64,000 nucleotides of DNA from a bacterium endosymbiont of Escarpia laminata (GTDB lineage Bacteria; Pseudomonadota; Gammaproteobacteria; Chromatiales; Chromatiaceae): the NCBI GenBank assembly GCA_003660235.1, contig QGON01000061.1, positions 1 to 64,000 of the forward strand, written 5' to 3'. Made by a program: the position numbers and the translations under genes. The notes below the pieces were generated by a model, which saw nothing but the letters and a program-made list of their open reading frames with translations, searched no databases and was not told the origin of the DNA. Below, one piece after another: positions 1-9,092 of the stretch (within the stretch, counting starts at the first letter, position 1; every line of letters starts with the position of its first letter).

Positions 1-387
1 ATGCGTACCAATATTCAAGTCCTGCACAACAAAATCTCGATAGCCTTTAAATCGTGAACCCGGTGGAACGGGCACATCAGGCTTAATCACTTTATCTTCA
101 TGAATCACCAGCTTCTGGGTCTTTTTCTTTTTGCGAGACCCTGGACGTTTTTTAGGGGGTGATTCTGATGAGGTATCGGGTTCGGTGTTTTTGTCCAGTT
201 TGCTACCTTTAAAGACGGGCCGTTTTTTCTCACCCTTAAGAATATTGACTTCATCTTTAAGCAAGGCTATTTCTTCATCCTGTTGCTGCACACGTTCAAT
301 TAACTGCTCAACCAGACCGAGTAACGCCTTAACAACAGGCGTTTGATCTTGTTCTGGAATGTCGGGTAGAGGAGGCAGCTTTTTCAC
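1..387 (-). CDS. Transposase, N-terminal part (runs off left edge)
   Basis: The minus strand reads 129 codons from a GTG at 387 to the window edge without a stop. The protein starts KKLPPLPDIPEQD. It has a coiled-coil-like stretch (residues about 20-50, rich in L, E and Q), then a very basic linker (KKRPGSRKKKK) and the segment FKGYRDFVVQDL. This arrangement resembles the N-terminus of IS66-like DDE transposases; that is recognition from memory, and the catalytic domain lies outside the window. A stop codon lies just upstream in frame, so GTG is the only plausible start, although no clear ribosome binding site precedes it. The right end of the element must fall between 388 and about 660, where the polyphosphate kinase reading frame begins to look normal. 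The exact IS family is uncertain. Confidence 0.6.
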   Translation of the reverse strand, partial: MKKLPPLPDIPEQDQTPVVKALLGLVEQLIERVQQQDEEIALLKDEVNILKGEKKRPVFKGSKLDKNTEPDTSSESPPKKRPGSRKKKKTQKLVIHEDKVIKPDVPVPPGSRFKGYRDFVVQDLNIGTH

Positions 388-543
388 GGACTTTTAAAGT
401 AATCACTGAATAAGCCTTATTCTACCACCGGTTTTGAAACTCAAATTTGACTTCGCAGGAGTCATTTTAAGGAGATAAAAAAAGCATTCCTCAAGCCTGT
501 ACGAAATAAGAATGAAAATGGCATAGTGCGCGCTACAAGATCA

Positions 544-613
544 GCCATGACAGTTTCCAAACCAGAGTTGTGCCATGACAGGATTTTTAGTTTTTTGCCC
601 CAAAATCCTGTCA
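544..613. repeat. Inverted and direct repeats in the presumed IS right end
   Basis: A perfect 12-bp inverted repeat TGACAGGATTTT (576-587) / AAAATCCTGTCA (602-613) encloses a 14-nt loop. The 10-mer GCCATGACAG occurs at 544-553 and again at 572-581. The repeats lie between the transposase start and the broken kinase gene, which fits subterminal transposase-binding sites or the hairpin end of the element. A transcription terminator is less likely because no T-run directly follows the second arm. No target-site duplication can be defined because the left end is outside the window. Confidence 0.4.
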
Positions 614-631
614 AGTGCTTTTTGTAATTAT

Positions 632-1204
632 TTACTGCTTGCCACGGGTTTTTGAGAAGTTACTGAGATTGGAGATAAAAGGAAAAGGGTGGCTGGGATC
701 CATTGCCAACGGGGTCAGCATGGGAAAGATATTCTGCCGAAAATGCTCCCGCAGCTTCGCCTGTTGTAAGCTGTTGAGCGACTGGTAGGTGGTGATCAGA
801 ATATTGTTTTCGGCTAGCAGGCCGTTGACTTCACGATAGATGCGCTGCCGCTCAACAAGCATCTCCCGGATGACTTCCAGGCACTCATTCAGCTGCTCGG
901 CAGGCGTTCTGCCGTCCACGCTGGGTTTGGTGACACCAGCTGCAATCTGCTGTTTCAGACCGCCGACACGCTTCATGAAAAACTCATCAAGATTACTGCT
1001 GACGATGGCAAGAAATTTGACCCGCTCCAACAGGGGTGTGCGGGGATCGTCGGCTTCGTGAAGCACCCGGCGGTTGAACGAAAGCCAGGTCAATTCCCGG
1101 TTCAGATAGAGCTCTGGATGGTCGAGGTAGGCGTCGTCGATAGTCGCTGAGGCGTCATTGTCAGCGGGGATCGCCTGAAGAAGATGCTGTTTGATTTGAG
1201 ACAT
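632..1204 (-). pseudogene. ppk: Polyphosphate kinase 5' fragment, truncated
   Basis: The frame encodes the N-terminal domain of polyphosphate kinase (PPK1), the enzyme that polymerises ATP gamma-phosphate into polyphosphate. Visible signatures are LNRELTWLSFNRRVL (about residues 34-48), FLAIVSSNLDEFFMKRVGGL and the later HPFPFISNLS. PPK1 is normally about 690 residues, but this frame ends after 190. From about residue 180 the family sequence is lost and a short unrelated tail (NFSKTRGKQ) runs into a stop. The catalytic histidine and both phospholipase-D-like domains are missing. The break coincides with the presumed end of the neighbouring insertion element, so interruption by that element is the simplest explanation. 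The rest of the gene may lie beyond the left edge. It is co-directional with, and 105 bp after, the phosphoglycerate mutase gene. Confidence 0.85.
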
Positions 1205-1309
1205 ATCGGATACGTGCAGTGGTTTATTGGACTAACCGGCTACCCGTTATTATAGCTTCAAGTCAGAAGTCGTGGAGAAAACTAAAACTGCCGCGAAGTG
1301 GCAGGTGGG

Positions 1310-2581
1310 TCAGAAATAGAAACGGACTTCGTTTGAACGGAGATTGTGCATGACATTCATCTGGTCGAGGAGGGTGGCTAGAAAGGCGGTAGCCGTGATC
1401 CGGCCAAGGCCGCCTTGCGCGCACTCCCTCTCTCCAAAGCGGGTCACACCATCGACTCGTCCATGAGACGAGCTTATCAGTGCCGGCAGTGGATCGCCCG
1501 TGTGCCTGCCACTGTTACTGTCAGTTGAGTGATCGCCGGTAATCCCAATCACGATCTCTTCATCCAACAGCGGGGAAAGAGATCTGTCAACACGCTCGAT
1601 CAACTTCATTTTTCCAACGGGATCCAGGTCATGAGAGCAGATGTCAGGCCCCTTGATATGCAGAAATACCAAGTCGTACTCTCTCAGTGCTTTCAGCGTG
1701 TACTCCACCTTTGCGTCTATGTCGGTATCCGGAAGTGAGGAGAAACGGTCATCACGTAATGTTTGGTACCCCAGCAGATTGGCCAATCCCAGAATGGTCT
1801 CTTCACCCGCAACCACTGCCGCTTTGAGGCCCAAATGGTTGACCAGCGATGGCAGGGCGGAAACGGTACCGGGGCTTCTGCAGATGATGCCGTTGGCCAC
1901 CGGTTTGTTCTCTTTACGGCGCTGATTGTTGACTGGGTGAGCGTCGAGAATCTCAAATGCCTGCTCAGTAAAGCGATTGATCGCGCCGGCTGTGATAACA
2001 GCAACGCCATCCGTTGGATCATTGGCTTCGCAGTGACGGAGTCCGAGAGACTCATAGCGGTGGCCGGAATCTGTGTCGGTAATCCGGGAAGAGAAGATCT
2101 GTCCGGTAAGTTTCAGTACAGCCCGATGCTGGGTTGCCTGATGTAAAATGGCGGTGATTCCGTTGCCCAGGTCAAGGTTACCCAGTGCGGCGGCAAGTTC
2201 ATCAGTCCCGGCCTGAATACGGCCAGCGCGACGGTCCAGAATATCAAAGCCACCGGAGTGCCTGGAAAGAGTGGCGAAGTTACACCGCAGCAGCAGGTCA
2301 CCTGGCTGACTGGATAAACCGATACCCGCTGCCTCTACCGGTCCGCGTGAGAGTCTTATGGCTTCTGCAACGGGCAGACCGAGCAACAGACTTGTACCGG
2401 TATGAGTGCCGACCGGCAAGCCGGGTAAAAGGGGGTCGACCAAGCAGCATTGACCGGATGCAAGTAGCTGGTCCATGTTGGGTGTAGAAGACTGTTCCAG
2501 CGGCGTACGGTTGCCGAAGGCGGGAATAGGTCGGTCTCCAACGCCGTCCAGTATGATCATCAGGCCTTTGTATTGCAGCAC
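1310..2581 (-). CDS. apgM: Archaeal-type 2,3-bisphosphoglycerate-independent phosphoglycerate mutase
   Basis: This 423-residue protein belongs to the ApgM branch of the alkaline-phosphatase superfamily, which interconverts 3- and 2-phosphoglycerate without a bisphosphoglycerate cofactor. Signatures are the N-terminal MIILDGVGDRP, the serine-nucleophile region THTGTSLLLGL (about residue 60), HIKGPDICSHD (about residue 310) and the metal-binding TGDHSTDSNSGRHTGDPLP (about residues 348-366). Length matches the family. Translation starts at a GTG (2581) only 2 bp after the stop of the 2-phosphoglycerate kinase gene, so the two are probably co-transcribed. An in-frame ATG seven codons in is an alternative start. 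The same substrate, 2-phosphoglycerate, links this enzyme to its upstream neighbour. Confidence 0.88.
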   Translation of the reverse strand: MLQYKGLMIILDGVGDRPIPAFGNRTPLEQSSTPNMDQLLASGQCCLVDPLLPGLPVGTHTGTSLLLGLPVAEAIRLSRGPVEAAGIGLSSQPGDLLLRCNFATLSRHSGGFDILDRRAGRIQAGTDELAAALGNLDLGNGITAILHQATQHRAVLKLTGQIFSSRITDTDSGHRYESLGLRHCEANDPTDGVAVITAGAINRFTEQAFEILDAHPVNNQRRKENKPVANGIICRSPGTVSALPSLVNHLGLKAAVVAGEETILGLANLLGYQTLRDDRFSSLPDTDIDAKVEYTLKALREYDLVFLHIKGPDICSHDLDPVGKMKLIERVDRSLSPLLDEEIVIGITGDHSTDSNSGRHTGDPLPALISSSHGRVDGVTRFGERECAQGGLGRITATAFLATLLDQMNVMHNLRSNEVRFYF

Positions 2582-2583
2582 GT

Positions 2584-3789
2584 TTACACCGTTTTATCGG
2601 ATTGTTGAGCGAAAACACTTTTTACGCTGGCATCGCAATTTTCTGACAAAGCATCGATGATCGTTCGCATGATCCGGTTGGTTGCTTTGTCTTTATCATC
2701 ATTATTGATGATGGGTATTCCTGATAGATCAGATTCTGAGAGCAGGAATGACTGAAGCGACCAGATTGAATCAAATTCTGAGAGATAATTCTGGCTGCCG
2801 CGGGCAGGCGCCGATATCCCTCTTCCACTTAATTGTCGCTTCAGTTGGTCCGGCTTGATAACGGCGAGCATGATGGGGACAATGACAGCATCGCTATTGT
2901 CGGAAATTTTACCTACCAGTGATGGATGTACATGAATCCCCTCAAGGATAAGTGAAACCCGTTCACGCAAAGCACGTTGAATGACAGCTTCGCATGGAAC
3001 CGATAACAGTTCAGTCTGGTTGAGATATCCAGAAATCATCAGGCTTTCGTTACCTTCAGGTTGCTCGCTTTGCCCGGGCAGGAGCCGCCAGGCATTAAAA
3101 GATGATGTGTGCAGTATGGGCAGCAGGCGTTCAGGAATCATCATCCGCATCACCTCCCGCAACATATCGGTCGATTGTGTGCGAACGATGCCAAGACGGT
3201 GAGCCACCTCAGTGGCAATGGTGCTTTTCCCACATCCAGTGGTACCGCCGAAAAGAAGAATCAGAGGACGCCCACTATGTGTGTAGTCTACCCAAACCAT
3301 ATAACGTCTGGCCGCTTCAGCACCAAAATTATTTTTCAGCTCACTATAGGTCAGCATACCCAAATCGTTCGAGTCGATCTTATATCTGCCGTCGTCAATC
3401 AATTGCTGATAGATCTCCTGAGAGATGGATGCGGATTTTTCGGCAGAGAGGCCGGTCGATTCCAGGCAGCGCTGGTGATCCGAGATGGAAAACGGATTGG
3501 TCTGTCCCTGATGGTCTCTGACCTGTATGGTTACGCGTCCCCAGTCTGAATTTTCATAGTTCTCCAAAACCTCTGAAAATTCCATTTTTTTCAGCAGCTT
3601 GCTGACTCGCTGGCGAAGAGATAAAGTTGTGACCTCAGCCTCGTTGGAGATCTCATCTCTGACATTGGATGCGAGCTTATAGGCCTGTTCGAAGGTCAGC
3701 CCTGCCTCGCTTAACGAACGTGTGAGAATGCCTCTGAGAAAAGGGATTCTGGTGCCTTCAGATGAATCGACGATGATGACTTTGGCCAT
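2584..3789 (-). CDS. 2-phosphoglycerate kinase with N-terminal ATP-cone domain
   Basis: The 401-residue protein has an ATP-cone-like N-terminal domain (about residues 1-90, FLRGILTRSLSEAGLTFEQAY), then a P-loop kinase domain with GGTTGCGKSTIA at about residues 181-192. TQSTDMLREVMR follows, and LILEGIHVHPSLV lies near 285. This order is that of 2-phosphoglycerate kinase, which phosphorylates 2-phosphoglycerate to 2,3-bisphosphoglycerate. In some methanogens that is the first step to cyclic 2,3-diphosphoglycerate. No cyclic-diphosphoglycerate synthetase is visible nearby, so the end product here is unknown. It opens a probable operon with the mutase gene (2-bp gap) and, downstream, the broken polyphosphate kinase. 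The ATG at 3789 is the only sensible start. A role in phosphate or osmotic storage is inference. Confidence 0.82.
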   Translation of the reverse strand: MAKVIIVDSSEGTRIPFLRGILTRSLSEAGLTFEQAYKLASNVRDEISNEAEVTTLSLRQRVSKLLKKMEFSEVLENYENSDWGRVTIQVRDHQGQTNPFSISDHQRCLESTGLSAEKSASISQEIYQQLIDDGRYKIDSNDLGMLTYSELKNNFGAEAARRYMVWVDYTHSGRPLILLFGGTTGCGKSTIATEVAHRLGIVRTQSTDMLREVMRMMIPERLLPILHTSSFNAWRLLPGQSEQPEGNESLMISGYLNQTELLSVPCEAVIQRALRERVSLILEGIHVHPSLVGKISDNSDAVIVPIMLAVIKPDQLKRQLSGRGISAPARGSQNYLSEFDSIWSLQSFLLSESDLSGIPIINNDDKDKATNRIMRTIIDALSENCDASVKSVFAQQSDKTV

Positions 3790-3871
3790 GTGTTGCCGGC
3801 ATCCCTATTATCTATTCTTTGCACGTAACGATAAGATTATAACTTAGAACCGGCTTGAAACGAATTCAGGG

Positions 3872-6800
3872 TCAGTAGGCGCTGATGATCTCGTTCAGTC
3901 TATCTTTAACTTTTTGAGCCTCGGCGTCCAGTTGCGGCAAGCGGTCTTGAGTCTGGGTGAGTTTTTCCTCCGCAGCATCCTGTTCCATATTCTGGGCGAT
4001 CTTGGCAAGCCTTACCGCACCTACATTATTACTGGCTGATTTTAGACTATGGGTGATACGTCTCACCTCTGCGTGATTTTTATTTTCAAGCGCACTGGGG
4101 AGGATAGCCCTCAGACTTGAAAAACTATCGAAAAAAGCAGGGAACAGTTCTATGTAGTCATCCCCCATGAGTTCCTTCATGGAGGCAAGGCGACCTTCAT
4201 CAATGACTGTCCGTGGACTGAGGTCAACGGTTGCGGGAGGTTGGGTGTCCGATATGCCGGGTGGCTGTGATGAGGACTTGTTAAGCCATTTATCAAGGAT
4301 TGCAACCAATTCACCCCACTCAAAGGGTTTTCCGAGAAAGTCATCCATTCCAGAAGCGATACAGCGTTGTTTTTCAGTTTCTATCTGGTTTGCAGTGAGT
4401 GCAATGACGGGAAGTCGATGGTTGACGTTTTTCTCCCGTTTTCGAAGCTCGATGGTAGTTTCATAGCCATCGAGCTCTGGCATTTGGCAGTCCATGAATA
4501 CAAGGTCATAATTTGTTTCAGAAATACGTTCCAGTGCAGTGAGCCCATTGTCGGCAATGTCCACCTCAAGTCCAAACTTGCGCATTACGATACTGGCGAC
4601 CTTTTGATTCGCAATGACATCTTCTACGAGCAGTACTTTGGCGTTAAATTGTACCTCTTTTGATACTGTATTTGGATGACTCTCTTCAATGTTATGGCGG
4701 GTGATAATTGAAGAGTTTGATTTGTCCATTGGAAGGGCCAGGATGCTCTCAAGAGTCTCTTTTAATAGGTTAGAATGAGCCGGCTTTACCAGATAAGCAG
4801 CAAAACCCTGATTTTCGAAAAACTTTGCGTCTCCCCTGTTGCCGGATGATGTTAATAGAACAAGTGGTGTGTTTGAATATTCATCCAGTCCACTAATATC
4901 TGCTGCGAGAGACTCTCCACTGGTTTTTTCAAAGTTACTGTCGAGTAAAATAATATGATAGTGCAGATCATTTTCCAGTGATTTCCCGATGAGATTTATT
5001 GCCTCTTGCCGAGACGAAGCTGTATCGATATTTATGCCATAACGAATGATTTGGTCATGGTAAACTCTGAGATTAAGCCGGTTTTCATCAACTACCAGGG
5101 CGCGTGTGCCACGCAAATCAGCATGAGGGAATATTGCAGGGGGTGGAGATGCTGGAAGTGATAGATCAAACCAAAATGTAGATCCTTTTCCAGGTGTGCT
5201 CTCAAGACCAATACTGCCACCCATCAATTCAACAAGTTGTTTGCAGATGGATAATCCAAGCCCTGTTCCACCATATTTTCTGGTAGTTGAACTGTCAGCC
5301 TGAGTAAAGGACTTGAACAGTTTTCTTTGCTGATTTTCACTGATGCCGATACCGGTGTCTTCTACCATTATATGAAAATGTTCATGTTCGGAGTCGGTCT
5401 GTATGAATTTTACCGAAATGGCGACATGCCCTGAGGATGTGAATTTAATTGCATTGCCGGTAAGATTTGTGATGATTTGTCTGATTCTGCCTGCATCCCC
5501 TGTAACCTGTCTGGGGATATCGATTGGATAATCAATAATCAGCTCTATTCCCTTGCTGGATGCAGTTGTACTTAGGAGACGAACCACGTCATGTATCGCT
5601 CTTTCCAAATCAAAAGAGATCAATTCAAACTCAATCTTTCCAGCCTCGGCCTTGGAATAGTCGAGAATATCGTTAATTATTTTTAACAGTGAGTTTCCGG
5701 ATTGATGGATGATTCCGAGAAACTCTTGTTGCTCATTGTCCAAATCAGTGTCTTTTAGTAACTCGGTCATGCCGAGTACGCCATTCATGGGTGTGCGGAT
5801 TTCATGGCTCATCATTGCCAGAAACTCTGATTTTGCCATGGCAGCATCTTCTGCAATATTCTTCGCTTTGATCAATTCCTCTTCTGCCCGTTTTCTATCT
5901 GAAATGTCTCTCATGACCATGGAAAAATACCGGGTTCCACTTTTTGACTCATCGTGCAGAATGATCAGCTGTGAGACTGTGATAACTTCTCCATCGGTTG
6001 ATATCAGATTGGTCTCTCCGGTCCAGGTCCTACTCATAAAAGCGGTTGGCACACCCTCGTTGAGCACGCGATCGATTTCCGAAGCGGGAAATATTCCTGC
6101 AAGACTTTTATCCTCGAGACTTTCCGTATTTCCGTAGCCCATGATTTGCCGTCCAGCTGCATTCATGAAAAGAATGTTGCCTTCCAACGTGAACACCGCA
6201 ATAAAATCTGTTGAGTTCTGAATGATTTCCGTGAGTCGCTTTTGATCCTCTTCGGCATGCAGTCTCTCAGTAATATCCATCAAAAATGAGGAGGCGCCAA
6301 TGCTAATATTATTTAAGTCGAAAAGTGGTGTGCTGTACCATTCACAGATACGTTTCTTACCGTCCTTCCTCCTTATTTCAAGTGTGTCATGGCTAGACTG
6401 ATTTGACTCAAATAGGCTCTTCCAATCGCTTGTGGAATCTTTATCAACAGATTCTGCAGAGGGAAAAAGGTCCTTGACATGTTTTTCAAGTGCCTCGCTT
6501 TTCGTATAGCCAAACAGTGATTCAGCACTGGGATTCCACTGCGTTATATACCCATCCTGCGTCCACTCAATGGCGGCAAGCGGTGTTTTATGAATGTGAT
6601 GAGAAAGTTTTCGCTCTGAAATTTTCCATTTTTCCTCTCTGTTTGCGCTTTCAAATCTAAGTGTAATATTTTGCAGGATAACTTTATTAATATGTTTGGA
6701 GAGACTGAGAAGCAGAATCAACAATAGCCCGACCAATAGTCCAGGCGACCAACCAGTTTGTTCGGCATTTATGATGAAACGAAAACTAATCGGTGCAAGA

Positions 6801-7270
6801 GTCAGGAGCAGGAATCCGCTGGCGATCATATTTATTGCAGACTGCGATGATATGCCAACTGCTGCAATACCAATAAGAAGAAAACCTATCATGGCTTGAT
6901 AGGCGAAGTTATTTTCAGGAAATAGAAATATTGCAATACTCCCCCATGTAAAAGCCGCCATCAAAGTGCTTGCGGCATAACGAAACTTCCAGGTTTTCAG
7001 GTTTCTGTAAATTGGCAGGGATTTTAAATACCTCCTGTAGATTAACCACCTGATCAGTACGATGATGTTCATCGAACATGCCCACGCGACTAATGATGTT
7101 CTGTCACTGAAATCCCATAAAAGAAACGTTGTCAGGATAGTGGCGACAATAGTCGCAACCAATGAGTTTGGCAGGCTTTCAAAGAGGATCTTTAATTGCT
7201 CTTGCGCGATCAGATCTCCGCTGTTTTCAGCAGATTCAGGCGCATGTTTATAGGGTTTTGTATTGTTCAT
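3872..7270 (-). CDS. Hybrid sensor histidine kinase: membrane-PAS-PAS-HisKA-HATPase-REC-REC-Hpt
   Basis: The 1132-residue protein has about six hydrophobic segments in residues 35-200, then two PAS domains (about 225-340 and 345-465; the first ends [13 protein letters not shown], the second [13 protein letters not shown]). The HisKA domain carries the phospho-accepting histidine in [15 protein letters not shown] (about residue 489). The ATPase domain has an N-box (GNAIKF, about 608) and G-box ([13 protein letters not shown], about 665). Receiver 1 has its aspartate in ILLDSN (about 776), receiver 2 in [11 protein letters not shown] (about 925). The C-terminal Hpt has its histidine in [13 protein letters not shown] (about 1073). 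This is a complete phosphorelay in one chain. Its ATG directly follows the TGA of the receiver/phosphatase gene (TGAATG), so they are translationally coupled and very likely partners. The signal sensed is unknown. Confidence 0.93.
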   Translation of the reverse strand: MNNTKPYKHAPESAENSGDLIAQEQLKILFESLPNSLVATIVATILTTFLLWDFSDRTSLVAWACSMNIIVLIRWLIYRRYLKSLPIYRNLKTWKFRYAASTLMAAFTWGSIAIFLFPENNFAYQAMIGFLLIGIAAVGISSQSAINMIASGFLLLTLAPISFRFIINAEQTGWSPGLLVGLLLILLLSLSKHINKVILQNITLRFESANREEKWKISERKLSHHIHKTPLAAIEWTQDGYITQWNPSAESLFGYTKSEALEKHVKDLFPSAESVDKDSTSDWKSLFESNQSSHDTLEIRRKDGKKRICEWYSTPLFDLNNISIGASSFLMDITERLHAEEDQKRLTEIIQNSTDFIAVFTLEGNILFMNAAGRQIMGYGNTESLEDKSLAGIFPASEIDRVLNEGVPTAFMSRTWTGETNLISTDGEVITVSQLIILHDESKSGTRYFSMVMRDISDRKRAEEELIKAKNIAEDAAMAKSEFLAMMSHEIRTPMNGVLGMTELLKDTDLDNEQQEFLGIIHQSGNSLLKIINDILDYSKAEAGKIEFELISFDLERAIHDVVRLLSTTASSKGIELIIDYPIDIPRQVTGDAGRIRQIITNLTGNAIKFTSSGHVAISVKFIQTDSEHEHFHIMVEDTGIGISENQQRKLFKSFTQADSSTTRKYGGTGLGLSICKQLVELMGGSIGLESTPGKGSTFWFDLSLPASPPPAIFPHADLRGTRALVVDENRLNLRVYHDQIIRYGINIDTASSRQEAINLIGKSLENDLHYHIILLDSNFEKTSGESLAADISGLDEYSNTPLVLLTSSGNRGDAKFFENQGFAAYLVKPAHSNLLKETLESILALPMDKSNSSIITRHNIEESHPNTVSKEVQFNAKVLLVEDVIANQKVASIVMRKFGLEVDIADNGLTALERISETNYDLVFMDCQMPELDGYETTIELRKREKNVNHRLPVIALTANQIETEKQRCIASGMDDFLGKPFEWGELVAILDKWLNKSSSQPPGISDTQPPATVDLSPRTVIDEGRLASMKELMGDDYIELFPAFFDSFSSLRAILPSALENKNHAEVRRITHSLKSASNNVGAVRLAKIAQNMEQDAAEEKLTQTQDRLPQLDAEAQKVKDRLNEIISAY

Positions 7271-9013
7271 TCATTCTTGCCATACATAGATGGCTTCAGC
7301 TTTGTTTCCAGGCTTTTCATATTGAATTGATTCGCAGAGGCCTTGAACAAGCTGGATTCCCCGGCCACTGGGTTTTAATGATGCAGAGTCTTCTGTTTGC
7401 GATCTCTTTGAAAAATCGAAACCAGTTCCGCTATCTTCAATTTGTATTACCATCTTTCCACCCTGTTCAAACGGGTGAATGCGCAAGCCTATTCGGATGA
7501 AACCGCCTTTGAGTTCATTCAATAGTCGCTCTCTCTCTTCGAAGTAGCGGGTAAACCCTTCCGGTCCGGTTTTTATATTAGAGTCCAGACCAAGCACACC
7601 ATGGTCGAGGGCATTGACAAAAAGCTCTGTCAGGATAGTGAAGAGTGGGCGTCTATGTTCGTGAAGACCAACCATCTCCTGTATGTAGTTGATCAACATT
7701 GGGACTGGGTCCGCCTGTCTTAGTTGGCTCCCACGAAGCGTGATATGAAATTCCACGCTGTCTGATTCATGTTCCAGAGGAGATTCGTCGGACGTCTGTT
7801 TTTTGTTGTCGTCGTATAGACTGTTGAGATCCCATGCCGGGAGCAGTTCTGGTATAAGGGGTATCTCTGCAAGGCTTATGTCATCATCTTGAGGCGCGTC
7901 CAGACAAAAATCTTCCAGGATGCGGGAAACGGTATTTAGAATGTAGTCGTCGTCATAACTGTGGGTGATGGCATTTTCCAGTTTTTCTATTCCAAAATAT
8001 TCGCCATCTGGATTTCTTGCCTCTGAAACGCCGTCTGTTGCCAAAAGCACATGGTCATTATATTGGGTTCTGATGTGCACCGCCGCATCGTGAAAACTGA
8101 TTTCGGATGTGATCCCCAGTGGAAGGCTGCGAGAGGAAATGCGATGTTTGATTGCCCTCGTCTTTCCGTCGAGCAGAAAAAAATCGGGCATGCCGCAGTT
8201 GAAGGCGGTGATATGGTCCAGGGTATTACTTATTTTGACGAACTGGGCAGCCAGGAACATTCCTGTCGGCAGAAGCGTGTTGAGTTTATTGTTGATGCCT
8301 TGAAGAATTTGTTGTGGAGAAAAGCCTTTTGCCGTCATCGAACGGAAAACTTCCGAGGCAGGCAGGGCGCCAAGGGCAGCGGCCAGGCCATGTCCAGTGA
8401 AATCGCCCATGAGTACGTGCAGGTCATGGGATGGCGCATAGGCAGTCAGCAGGATATCACCGCTGAAAATACTTGCGGGACGTACGAGCTGACGTATGTG
8501 GTCGAGTGCTACGTTTCCGGCAATAACAGCGCCGTTGAAGACCTCTTCAGCGATCTCCTCATCCCGCTGCATTCTGTTGTAGAGGCTGATGACATCGTGG
8601 TGAAGCTCTTGAATCCGCTCCATAGCTTTGATTTTGGCAGCGAGTACTGTATGGCTGAACGGTTTCGTCAGAAAATCGTCCCCGCCGACCTCAATGCAAC
8701 GTGCAAGTGCCGATTCGTCCGTCATGGCAGTAAGGAATATCACAGGAATGAACTTTTCACCGGCAGATGCTTTAATCCGTTCAGTGGCGATATAGCCGTC
8801 CATAACCGGCATCATGATATCCATGAACACCATATCGATTGATTCTCTCTCGAAAAGCTCAACAGCCTCTGCACCATTCTCAGCCAGGCATACTTCGTAG
8901 CCGAGTTTTTTCAACAAAGCCTTCAGAATTACCCTATTGGATAGTTCATCGTCCGCGATTAAGGCCCGGCCGGTGGTTTTGCTTTTCTGAACTTCTGTTT
9001 GAGTCGCTGACAT
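7271..9013 (-). CDS. Response regulator fused to SpoIIE-type PP2C phosphatase and HATPase anti-sigma-like domain
   Basis: Three modules are visible. An N-terminal receiver has ALIADDE and the phospho-accepting aspartate in FMDIMMPVMDGY. A PP2C/SpoIIE phosphatase follows, with SGDILL, MGDFTGHGLAAALGALP and LLATDGVSEARN; a C-terminal HATPase_c domain has LTELFVNALDHGVLG and GRGIQLVQGLC. Such proteins act in partner-switching pathways: phosphorylation of the receiver controls dephosphorylation of a STAS-domain antagonist, while the C-terminal domain resembles RsbW-type kinases. I chose the ATG at 9013 (MSATQTE) because it lies 15 residues before the receiver; a GTG at 9061 would add 16 residues, and neither has a clear ribosome binding site. 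No lone STAS protein is adjacent. It precedes the hybrid kinase gene in one operon. Confidence 0.9.
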   Translation of the reverse strand: MSATQTEVQKSKTTGRALIADDELSNRVILKALLKKLGYEVCLAENGAEAVELFERESIDMVFMDIMMPVMDGYIATERIKASAGEKFIPVIFLTAMTDESALARCIEVGGDDFLTKPFSHTVLAAKIKAMERIQELHHDVISLYNRMQRDEEIAEEVFNGAVIAGNVALDHIRQLVRPASIFSGDILLTAYAPSHDLHVLMGDFTGHGLAAALGALPASEVFRSMTAKGFSPQQILQGINNKLNTLLPTGMFLAAQFVKISNTLDHITAFNCGMPDFFLLDGKTRAIKHRISSRSLPLGITSEISFHDAAVHIRTQYNDHVLLATDGVSEARNPDGEYFGIEKLENAITHSYDDDYILNTVSRILEDFCLDAPQDDDISLAEIPLIPELLPAWDLNSLYDDNKKQTSDESPLEHESDSVEFHITLRGSQLRQADPVPMLINYIQEMVGLHEHRRPLFTILTELFVNALDHGVLGLDSNIKTGPEGFTRYFEERERLLNELKGGFIRIGLRIHPFEQGGKMVIQIEDSGTGFDFSKRSQTEDSASLKPSGRGIQLVQGLCESIQYEKPGNKAEAIYVWQE

Positions 9014-9092
9014 GGTTTTTTGAAATCTGTCAATTTGTGGTGTTGTGGTTGTTCTCAACACTGTAACGGCAGCATAAAGGGAAACTTAATCC

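Noticed and set aside
8051..8842. Long plus-strand frame of 263 codons
   Set aside because: It lies fully opposite the response-regulator/phosphatase gene, whose domains are unmistakable; no family features in the plus frame.
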